A stretch of DNA of 11,369 nt from positions 1-11,369 of the forward strand of contig JAOZMN010000065.1 of the NCBI GenBank assembly GCA_029934265.1. The letters are read 5' to 3'. Every line of letters starts with the position of its first letter. Within the stretch, counting starts at the first letter, position 1. The translations under genes were made by a program, and so were the position numbers. Under the pieces are notes generated by a model. The model ran no database searches. It saw nothing but the letters and a program-made list of their open reading frames with translations, and was not told the origin of the DNA. Positions 5,775-11,369 of the stretch are shown here, piece by piece. This DNA comes from Bacteroidales bacterium (GTDB lineage Bacteria; Bacteroidota; Bacteroidia; Bacteroidales; JAADGE01).

Positions 5775-7592
5775 TTAAAACATTTGTAAATCGTGTAATT
5801 TTTTGTAAGTCCCATTTTTTTCTATCAGTTCGTTGTGTTTTCCTTTTTCAATAATTTTGCCATTTTGCAGAACGCAAATTTTATCGGCATATTTTACAGT
5901 TGAAAGTCGATGAGCTATAACTATTGAAGTTCTGTTTTTCATCAGATTGTTCAGAGCATCTTGTACAAGTTTTTCCGATTCTGTATCCAAAGCCGATGTA
6001 GCCTCATCGAGAATTAAAATCGGAGGATTTTTCAGTACAGCCCTTGCTATACTCAGTCGCTGGCGTTGTCCGCCGGAAAGTTTACCGCCTCTGTCTCCGA
6101 TATTTGTTTGATATTTATTTTCTGTTTTTTCGATAAAATTATGAGCATTTGCAATTTTTGCGGCGGTTTCAATTTCCGAATTTCCGACATTTTCCGTACC
6201 GAAAGAAATGTTTGCCGAAATTGTGTCGTTAAAAAGTACGGCTTCCTGATTTACGTTTCCCATTAAAGCTCGTAAACTTCTTATTGAAAGCTCTTTAATA
6301 TTTATTCCGTCAATTAAAATTTCACCTTCTTCTATATCATAAAATCTTGGCAATAAATCTACAAGAGTTGATTTTCCCGACCCTGATTGCCCTACAAGTG
6401 CTACTGTTTCACCTTTATTTACAATTAAATTAATATTTTTAAGAACATAATCTTCAGCATATTTAAAAGAGACGTTTTTAAATTCTATTTTTGAATTAAA
6501 TTCCGAAATTTTTATTGGATTTTGTTTTTCTTTGATATTATTTTCTGCATTTAAAATATGATTTACTCTTTCGATGGAGGCAGCCCCCTTCTTTACGCTG
6601 TAATAAGCTCTGGATAAAGACTTTGCCGGAGTAAGTATTTGTGAAAAAACCACAATATAAGTAATAAAACTTGCACCGGTAAGTGTGCTTTCTTTTCCCA
6701 AAACCAAACTTCCGCCGAAAATAATTATCGTAACGATTACCGATGTTCCCAAAAATTCGCTTACCGGATTCGATAAAGAATTTCTGCGAGTAACTTTGTT
6801 CATTATTCTATAAAATTCGGCTATCAAAAAACTGTATTTTTGCGTTACGAATTTTTCGGCATTAAATGCTTTTATAACTCTTAGTCCGCCAAGTGTTTCT
6901 TCAATAGTTGTTAAAATTTCGCCGGATTTTTTTTGCCCTTTCATCGAATTTCGCTTCAAACTTTTTCCGATTTTTCCGATAACTATTCCTACAACAGGCA
7001 AGAAAATTATTACGAACAAAGTCAAACCGGGACTTGTAAATATCAGATAAGTAAGAAAAAATATTATTGTAATAGGGTCTTTTACAGCAACTTCAAGAAA
7101 ACTTGTTACTGTAAATTTTATTTCTTGAATGTCCACAGAAGCACGAGACATTATATCTCCTTTTTTCTCACCGGAAAAATAAGACAGTGGCAATTCCAAT
7201 ATTTTATCGTAAACTTTTTTCTGAAAATCACGAACCGTGCCGTTCATTACCGGTGCCATGAAAAAACTTGCGAGATAAGCAAAAATAGATTTGAATAAAG
7301 TACTGATAATCATTATAATACTAACTGTTATTAATGCTTGTAATTCGCCGTATTCCAAAATTATTGTACTCAAAAAATAATTAAAAGAATGTTCCAAACC
7401 TTTTATCGAAAATTCAAACACTTGATAATCAGTTACAAGTTCCGATTGTTTAAACAATATTTGTAAAAACGGAACGATAAGCGTAAACGAAAATAATGCA
7501 AGAAATATTGAGATAATATTAAATCCCAAATTTATAAATGCGTATTTTTTATATTTCAATGCGTATTTCAGTACAGTAAGTATATCTTTCAC
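5775..7592 (-). CDS. ABC exporter, fused permease and ATPase (MsbA-like)
   Basis: A 605-residue half-transporter that should dimerise in the inner membrane and use ATP to export a lipid or other hydrophobic substrate. An N-terminal six-helix transmembrane domain (about 1-335, hydrophobic stretches near 18-46, 78-113, 172-206 and 282-320) is followed by a nucleotide-binding domain. Walker A is GQSGSGKS (401-408), the Q-loop is at Q449, the signature is LSGGQ (505-509), Walker B is ILILDE (525-530), the D-loop SALD (533-536) and the switch histidine H561 (AHRLSTV); all catalytic residues are present. The closest functional class by architecture is the lipid A flippase MsbA, but multidrug or glycolipid export is equally compatible, so no symbol is given. 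It is divergent from a glycosyltransferase gene 107 bases away. The codon before the stop encodes Phe, preceded by LHDLQM. Confidence 0.92.
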   Translation of the reverse strand: MKDILTVLKYALKYKKYAFINLGFNIISIFLALFSFTLIVPFLQILFKQSELVTDYQVFEFSIKGLEHSFNYFLSTIILEYGELQALITVSIIMIISTLFKSIFAYLASFFMAPVMNGTVRDFQKKVYDKILELPLSYFSGEKKGDIMSRASVDIQEIKFTVTSFLEVAVKDPITIIFFLTYLIFTSPGLTLFVIIFLPVVGIVIGKIGKSLKRNSMKGQKKSGEILTTIEETLGGLRVIKAFNAEKFVTQKYSFLIAEFYRIMNKVTRRNSLSNPVSEFLGTSVIVTIIIFGGSLVLGKESTLTGASFITYIVVFSQILTPAKSLSRAYYSVKKGAASIERVNHILNAENNIKEKQNPIKISEFNSKIEFKNVSFKYAEDYVLKNINLIVNKGETVALVGQSGSGKSTLVDLLPRFYDIEEGEILIDGINIKELSIRSLRALMGNVNQEAVLFNDTISANISFGTENVGNSEIETAAKIANAHNFIEKTENKYQTNIGDRGGKLSGGQRQRLSIARAVLKNPPILILDEATSALDTESEKLVQDALNNLMKNRTSIVIAHRLSTVKYADKICVLQNGKIIEKGKHNELIEKNGTYKKLHDLQMF

Positions 7593-7639
7593 ATTATTAA
7601 ATTTTAAACGTATTTGTATATTTTATTAAATTTTCAAAA

Positions 7640-7670
7640 TTTGATATTCTTTATAAAAAGAATAAATTTG
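7640..7670 (+). promoter_or_regulatory. Bacteroidota sigma-A-type promoter of the glycosyltransferase gene
   Basis: TTTG at 7640-7643, a spacer of exactly 19 bases, and TAAATTTG at 7663-7670. Spacing and motif are the same as in the HU promoter. The start of transcription should fall near 7676, about 24 bases before the ATG at 7700. For the divergent ABC gene only a lone -7-like TAGTTTTG (- strand, 7684-7677) was found, without a -33 partner. Confidence 0.75.
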
Positions 7671-7699
7671 CAGTTGCAAAACTAATAAATTTTACCGGA

Positions 7700-8527
7700 A
7701 TGATAAGCATAATCACTGCAATACACAATCAATTGAACATGAATAAAATATTTTTGCATTATTTGCGAAAATATACTCAAAATGAATACGAACTTATCAT
7801 TATCGACAATGTTTCTAACGATGGAAGTCCGGAGTTTTTTGAAAAAAACGGTGCCGTGCTTATTCGGAATAAAAATAATTATTCTTATCCTTATTGTCAA
7901 AATCAAGGTATAAAAATTGCGAAATACGATAAACTTCTTTTTTTGAACAACGATGTCATTGTATCGAAAAATTGGGATAAAAATTTATTTCAAATTACTA
8001 AAAATAAGAAACTTGAGATGTGTTTTGTTTGTACAAACGACCGTTTGCAAACTCCGGAGCTTACTCATAAAATTTCAAATAAATGGAAAGCAATTAAAAA
8101 TCCTTTGAATTTTTTGTTCGGACAAAAACGTAATATTTTGCTTCTGATGCACAAAATAATGTATGGAAATTGGGAAAGTTATACTCAAAAACGATACGAA
8201 CTGTACGGAAACGATATTTTTGAAGGAATTTCCGGTTCGTCTGTATTTCTGACAAAAAAAGCTGTCGAAAAAATTGGTTTATGGGACGAAAAAATTCAAG
8301 CTGCTGATTTTGATATTTTTTTACGATGCAAAAAACGACATCTCGAAAAAAATGATATTAATTTGCCTGTTGTTGTTTCCGGTGTTTATTTTCATCATTA
8401 TCAACGTCTTACTGTTAAGAAAAAATATCCTCCTTTTACAGACGCTTCAAATATTATTTCAATAAAAGAAAAATGGACTGAAAAATATGCAGGGAAACTT
8501 TTACAAGGTACGGGAAATTCGGTATGA
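7700..8527 (+). CDS. Family 2 (GT-A) glycosyltransferase
   Basis: Probable transferase of a sugar from a nucleotide-sugar donor to a cell-surface glycan, acting on the cytoplasmic face of the membrane. The 275-residue protein begins directly with the GT-A Rossmann strand MISIITAIHNQ. Then come ELIIIDNVSNDGS (D36 for the nucleotide), NNYSYPYCQNQGIKIAKYDKLLFLNNDV with the metal-binding DXD equivalent NND at 83-85, GISGSSVFLTKKAVEKIGLWDEKI, and the acceptor-site acidic motif AADFDIFLRC at 201-210, followed by VYFHHY. No membrane segment and no signal peptide are seen. Donor and acceptor cannot be read from the sequence. It has its own consensus promoter and diverges from the MsbA-like exporter, which hints at glycolipid or polysaccharide assembly. 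It ends facing the OmpA-family gene. Confidence 0.88.
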   Translation: MISIITAIHNQLNMNKIFLHYLRKYTQNEYELIIIDNVSNDGSPEFFEKNGAVLIRNKNNYSYPYCQNQGIKIAKYDKLLFLNNDVIVSKNWDKNLFQITKNKKLEMCFVCTNDRLQTPELTHKISNKWKAIKNPLNFLFGQKRNILLLMHKIMYGNWESYTQKRYELYGNDIFEGISGSSVFLTKKAVEKIGLWDEKIQAADFDIFLRCKKRHLEKNDINLPVVVSGVYFHHYQRLTVKKKYPPFTDASNIISIKEKWTEKYAGKLLQGTGNSV

Positions 8528-8625
8528 AATACGCCTCTAAATACTAATACAAAAGTTTTTCCGCATCAACTTTTATATAATAACTTGTTATTGTTTTTAC
8601 AAATACGGCTTTGCCCCATTAAAAA

Positions 8626-8640
8626 GAGGTCGGAGACCTC
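8626..8640. terminator. Bidirectional hairpin between convergent genes
   Basis: GAGGTC, loop GGA, GACCTC: a perfect 6-bp stem flanked by AAAAA on the left and ATTTT on the right, so it can serve both strands. Its right end overlaps the stop codon of the OmpA-family gene (8639-8641). Upstream in the same 111-base gap lie weaker AT hairpins (AAAAGTT at 8551-8557 with AACTTTT at 8568-8574, and AATAA/TTATT around 8579-8592 followed by GTTTTT), which may help end the glycosyltransferase transcript. Confidence 0.55.
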
Positions 8641-9523
8641 ATTTTGCTAATATTTTCAGTTCTACTCTTCTGTTTATTGCTCTTGTTTCTTCATCTATTT
8701 CTCTGACCAATGGGCGACTGCCTGAAAATCCGTAATAAGACAATCTTGTTTTTTGTATTCCATTTTTTTCAAGATAATCATATATGTATTTTGCTCTGTT
8801 ATAAGATAATCTGTATTCTTTTGTGTCAATATCGTATCCGTCCGGCTCGCCGATTGCTTGACAGCAAATATGTCCTTGTATTTCTATTTCAAGTTTGGGA
8901 TATTTTTTCATAATTTCAAGTAATACGGAAAGTTGCGGTTTTGAACGCTTAGTAAGAAAATGTCTTCCTCCTTGAAAATTAAAATTTGCTATCGAAATAT
9001 TATCGCCTTCTTTGAAAGCATCTAATCCATTTTCAAGAATATCTTTAAGCAATTTTTTTTTGCCCGCATTGCCCGCAAAATCAGGATTCTTTTTTTGAAA
9101 AAAATCTATTATTATAAGGACATATATTTTTCCGGTTTGTTGACCGATAATATGAGAAGGTAAATTATTCCGGTCGGATAAAATTGTTTTTGTTTTTCGG
9201 AACGAATTATACGAAATTCCTTTTGTGTGAATATAATTTTTTACGTTATTTATGCGTTTTTGAGCATTTTTTTCAAAATTATCAGGTTCTGCAACAATTC
9301 CTGAATAGCTGTATATTTGAAAAGTATAAGTAAAGTTTTCTTTAAATGAGGAAAGTAAATTATTTATTTTCTGTTGATTTTCAGTATTTAATTTTATTTC
9401 ATTATCAAAAAAAAATATTTGCAAAGTATCTGTCTTTACATCTTGCGAAAAAATGATAAAAGGAACTAAAAAAATCATTAAACTTGTGAAAAGTATTCTC
9501 CGGTAATTATTTTCATTGTTCAT
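8639..9523 (-). CDS. OmpA-family envelope protein with two OmpA-like domains
   Basis: A 294-residue secreted protein. A signal peptide (RRILFTSLMIFLVPFIIFS, cleavage expected before Gln27 in the Bacteroidota-typical FSQ ending) leads into a degenerate OmpA-like region (about 33-142: TLQIFFFDNEIKLN, YTFQIYSYSG, RINNVKNYIHTKGISYNSFR), a linker, and a clear C-terminal OmpA domain (about 180-293: LEIEIQGHICC, LSYNRAKYIYDYLEKNGI, RLSYYGFSGSRPL, AINRRVELKIL). That domain normally clamps peptidoglycan through Asp in GHTD and Arg in the RA motif. Arg243 is kept, but the Asp position is Cys220, followed by a second Cys and an acidic insertion. No beta-barrel is present, so it is probably periplasmic. 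The start ATG lies 19 bases after the stop of the six-cysteine gene, so the two should share an operon. Confidence 0.85.
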   Translation of the reverse strand: MNNENNYRRILFTSLMIFLVPFIIFSQDVKTDTLQIFFFDNEIKLNTENQQKINNLLSSFKENFTYTFQIYSYSGIVAEPDNFEKNAQKRINNVKNYIHTKGISYNSFRKTKTILSDRNNLPSHIIGQQTGKIYVLIIIDFFQKKNPDFAGNAGKKKLLKDILENGLDAFKEGDNISIANFNFQGGRHFLTKRSKPQLSVLLEIMKKYPKLEIEIQGHICCQAIGEPDGYDIDTKEYRLSYNRAKYIYDYLEKNGIQKTRLSYYGFSGSRPLVREIDEETRAINRRVELKILAK

Positions 9524-9528
9524 TGTAA
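9515..9528 (-). repeat. Copy of the short TTACAATGAACAAT element at the OmpA-family start codon
   Basis: On the - strand this is an exact 14-base match to 3013-3026 at the trmH stop. The ATG inside it (9521-9523) serves as the start of the OmpA-family gene, so the first residues MNN are encoded by the repeat. This start is preferred because the next Met (residue 16) would cut the signal peptide short. Confidence 0.6.
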
Positions 9529-9542
9529 TTTGTTTATCTTGC

Positions 9543-10013
9543 TTATCTTATTTTTCCGATATATCCCATTAGTCCTATTGCACAGAGTTTTTTCCCTATG
9601 CCTCTCTTTTTTTTGAATCTTATAGAAACTTTGTAAAATCCGGATTTTTTACAAATAAAATCAAATTTTTCGTTATCCGTTTTTCCGTCAAATGTTGAAG
9701 CGTAAGGTGTATTTTCCGTTTCAGGCGAACCGTAAAGTTTCATTACAATGTCGCTCAAACCTTCGTTGCAACACAGTGCAAATCGGTAATTTGTATTTTC
9801 GTTCAAATATACGTCCCAACTTAAGCCGTTATTTCGTTTCAGATTTTTGGTAATTCTTGTGTTTACAGGAAAATCGCTCAAATAAATTACTTCGGGCATC
9901 ATTAATTTATCGGCACAGATAAAAACACCAAATTCGTTGTCGCACTGGGTGAAGCCGACAAGATTGGACAATATTAATATACTTAATATGATACCGTTTT
10001 TAAAGGTTTTCAT
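9543..10013 (-). CDS. Secreted six-cysteine protein of unknown function
   Basis: I do not recognise a named family. The 156-residue product begins with a good signal peptide (MKTFKNGIILSILILSNLVGFTQ; cleavage likely near residue 21-23, as in other FTQ/FSQ-ending Bacteroidota signals). C24 follows, but the preceding residues FTQ do not form a lipobox, so a lipoprotein is unlikely. The mature part has six cysteines (24, 33, 81, 82, 121, 144), an even number that would allow three disulfides. Alternating hydrophobic strands (NYRFALCC, SDIVMKLYGS, FDFICKKSGFYKVSIRF, LCAIGLMGYIGKI) suggest a small beta-sandwich, perhaps resembling pre-peptidase C-terminal or carbohydrate-binding domains. It lies directly upstream of the OmpA-family gene and downstream of the repeats and the C1 peptidase gene, suggesting a role in the periplasm or at the cell surface. 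Confidence 0.75.
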   Translation of the reverse strand: MKTFKNGIILSILILSNLVGFTQCDNEFGVFICADKLMMPEVIYLSDFPVNTRITKNLKRNNGLSWDVYLNENTNYRFALCCNEGLSDIVMKLYGSPETENTPYASTFDGKTDNEKFDFICKKSGFYKVSIRFKKKRGIGKKLCAIGLMGYIGKIR

Positions 10014-10018
10014 TTTTT

Positions 10019-10306
10019 AATTAATGAGTCCGGTCTAAAGAATATATTTCTTCACAATCAGACCCTTAGGGTTTTAAGTAAGATGCTGTAAATTAAACAT
10101 TTAGATTTGTTAAGTTTTGTCAAATCAGACCCTAAGGATCTTTTTATACCGAACTCATAAATTAATGAGCCCGGTCTAAAGAATATATTTCTTCACAATC
10201 AGACCCTTAGGGTTTTAAGTAAGATGCTGTAAATTAAACATTTAGATTTGTTAAATTTTGTCAAATCAAACCCTAAGGGTCTTTTTATACCGAACTCATA
10301 AATTAA
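10019..10306. repeat. Two 141-bp tandem repeats, self-complementary, with a 6-base partial third copy
   Basis: Units at 10019-10159 and 10160-10300 differ at only 4 of 141 positions (10029/10170, 10114/10255, 10128/10269, 10138/10279); AATTAA at 10301-10306 begins a third. Each unit has near-inverted ends (ATGAGTCCGGTCTA at 10024-10037 against TATACCGAACTCAT at 10145-10158; 12 of 14 pair), a nested inner pair built on AGACCCTTAGGG (10060-10071) and its complement (exact at 10271-10282, one mismatch in unit 1), and a small hairpin AAGAA/TTCTT at 10038-10052. The complement arm AGGGTCT runs into TTTTT, like a terminator on the + strand. No coding potential is seen. The repeats fill the gap between the C1 peptidase gene and the six-cysteine gene. 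Confidence 0.92.
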
Positions 10307-10346
10307 AAAACGGAATAAATTTCGTACTACAATTTACAGACAGACC
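10307..10346. other. Short unique spacer after the C1 peptidase gene
   Basis: Forty bases of unique sequence between the end of the repeat array and the stop codon of the peptidase gene. I see no promoter matching TAnnTTTG on the - strand anywhere between 10014 and 10346, so the six-cysteine and OmpA-family genes either rely on read-through from the peptidase gene or use a promoter inside the repeats that I cannot recognise. Confidence 0.4.
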
Positions 10347-11369
10347 TTATTTAATATGTTCTGTTTCGATAATTATTGCAACTATTGTTTTTTCGGTGCT
10401 TTTTGCTTTGAAAGATATTTTGTCCGTTTCTAATTCTGTTTCCGGTACTTTAAGTAATTTGTCTTTAAGTACATTATTTATTTTTTGATAGAAAGTTCCG
10501 ATTTCGGCTTCTATTTTTGATGTTATTTCTTGAATATTAAGGGCTTTTCTTGAATATAATACACACAGATAATCTTTGCCGATTGTATTATCGACTTTTA
10601 TGTAATTGTCTTGGTCGGGCAGGGCGATTTCATTTTCGGTGTATGTAAGTGCTGCACTGACAGTAGCTTTATGCGGAAAAACAGTAAAAATTTTATTTGT
10701 GGCATCGGAGCCGAATACGTAAACATAGGCAGGTTGCGAATTTGAAATCATCAAGCGAAATAATGTGCCGGATTTATATGCTTCGGAAAGTTTATACATT
10801 CCGGTTTCCGTATCGAGTTTTGCTTCGGAATTTTTGCCCGATGTTTTTACAAATTTGATACTTCCCGCCATATCGAACCCGTTTTCGTCCTTATACGGTT
10901 TCATGTTTATCATCTCGTAACCATATTCTACGAAATCATCAAAAGTTTCATATTCTATCCAAACGAAGCCTGAATTTGCCCATTCCTTGCCCCAGCTGTT
11001 CATTATTTCAAAAGCTCCTTTTTTACCTTTTGTATCATCATATCCTATAACGCATAAAGCGTGTCCTCCGTAATTTTTTTTCTTTTTTTCGGAAGGATTC
11101 CAAAATTCTCCGGCTTCGTAAAAAGAGTCGGGACAATTCATACCTATAATTACAGGATTTCCTTGCGAAAGGCTTTTTTTGACGGCTGCAATTTTAAAAG
11201 CATATTTATCTGTTGTATAAAAAATTTTGGCATAATCGACAATCTTATATTTTTGGGCTTTATTAAAAATATTTTGGTTTATTGAACTCGGACAATTTTG
11301 TTCGGAAATTTCAAGATACCTTGCCGCTCCTTTTGTTTTCATTATTTCCAAGGCATCTTCTATTGATGC
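10347..11369 (-). CDS. C1 (papain-family) cysteine peptidase with C-terminal DUF4384-like domain (N-terminus outside window)
   Basis: The frame is open to the window edge, with six further codons (ASIEDA) before the TTG at 11351, so 340 residues of a larger protein are visible. The papain fold's second half is clear: SIEDALEIMKTKGAARY, the strand NPVIIGMNCPDSF, the catalytic histidine in YGGHALCVIGYDD (H103 of the fragment) and the catalytic asparagine in EIMNSWGKEWANSGFVWI (N124). The nucleophile cysteine lies beyond the edge and cannot be checked. After a linker, about residues 198-275 (GTLFRLMISNSQPAYVYVF, FTVFPHK, IALPDQDNYIKVDNTIGKDYLCVLYS) resemble DUF4384, a domain often attached to peptidases or kinases. 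A 65-residue polar tail follows. It is probably exported, judging by its neighbours, but the signal peptide is not in view. Confidence 0.85.
   Translation of the reverse strand, partial: ASIEDALEIMKTKGAARYLEISEQNCPSSINQNIFNKAQKYKIVDYAKIFYTTDKYAFKIAAVKKSLSQGNPVIIGMNCPDSFYEAGEFWNPSEKKKKNYGGHALCVIGYDDTKGKKGAFEIMNSWGKEWANSGFVWIEYETFDDFVEYGYEMINMKPYKDENGFDMAGSIKFVKTSGKNSEAKLDTETGMYKLSEAYKSGTLFRLMISNSQPAYVYVFGSDATNKIFTVFPHKATVSAALTYTENEIALPDQDNYIKVDNTIGKDYLCVLYSRKALNIQEITSKIEAEIGTFYQKINNVLKDKLLKVPETELETDKISFKAKSTEKTIVAIIIETEHIK

Noticed and set aside
6066..7298. Open frames of 66 and 121 codons on the + strand inside the ABC transporter gene
   Set aside because: They are antisense shadows of a well-conserved gene with all ABC motifs and have no protein-like composition.
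9543..10013. Lipoprotein call for the six-cysteine protein based on C24
   Set aside because: The residues before C24 (GFTQ) do not fit the lipobox, which needs a small residue just before the cysteine and an aliphatic one at -3.
10102..10109. TAGATTTG in both repeat units (also 10243-10250) as + strand promoters
   Set aside because: The -7 consensus matches, but there is no TTTG 19-21 bases upstream and no + strand gene downstream; chance is likely in AT-rich DNA.
10019..10306. Integron attC sites (the 141-bp unit length and palindromic form brought them to mind)
   Set aside because: The RYYYAAC and GTTRRRY boxes are missing, and no integrase or gene cassette layout is present.
10019..10306. 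CRISPR array or type III toxin-antitoxin RNA repeats
   Set aside because: There are only two long units with no short repeats separated by unique spacers, and no Cas or toxin gene beside them.

Overview
The window comes from a low-GC, AT-rich member of the Bacteroidota, most likely an anaerobic or fermentative lineage. The evidence is a hybrid malic enzyme and HU/TrmH/CoaD proteins of Bacteroidota type, two promoters that fit the Bacteroidota consensus (TTTG, 19-base spacer, TAnnTTTG) exactly, the absence of strong Shine-Dalgarno sites, secreted proteins whose signal peptides end in FSQ or FTQ, and an [FeFe]-hydrogenase maturation gene, which implies hydrogen metabolism.

Left part (1-3600, all + strand): the 3' two thirds of a MaeB-type malic enzyme that enters from outside the window and ends at a clean hairpin terminator; a 304-base non-coding stretch ending in a consensus promoter; an HU-family DNA-binding protein; a TrmH-type tRNA 2'-O-methyltransferase; and coaD for coenzyme A synthesis. 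These are housekeeping genes with little functional connection. A 14-bp tandem duplication lies across the trmH stop codon.

Middle (3600-5520, + strand): a two-gene unit made of a small TM1266-family putative regulator and hydG, the radical SAM tyrosine lyase that makes the CO and CN ligands of the H-cluster. HydE, HydF and the hydrogenase itself are not in the window. Just after hydG, three copies of a 9-base motif allow two mutually exclusive hairpins. The larger one is oriented like a terminator for the opposing ABC transporter gene.

Right-centre (5775-8640): an MsbA-like ABC exporter on the - strand, divergent from a family 2 glycosyltransferase on the + strand that has its own consensus promoter. 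Together they suggest envelope glycolipid or polysaccharide work, but the pairing is inferred from position only.

Right end (8639-11369, - strand): a probable envelope cluster transcribed leftwards. It holds a papain-family (C1) cysteine peptidase fused to a DUF4384-like domain (cut by the window edge), a 333-base gap filled by two 141-bp tandem repeats that are strongly self-complementary, a small secreted six-cysteine protein of unknown function, and 29 bases after its stop an OmpA-family protein with two OmpA-like domains in which the usual peptidoglycan-contact aspartate is a cysteine. This cluster and its repeat are the least familiar part of the window. No tRNA, rRNA, CRISPR array or transposase was seen.
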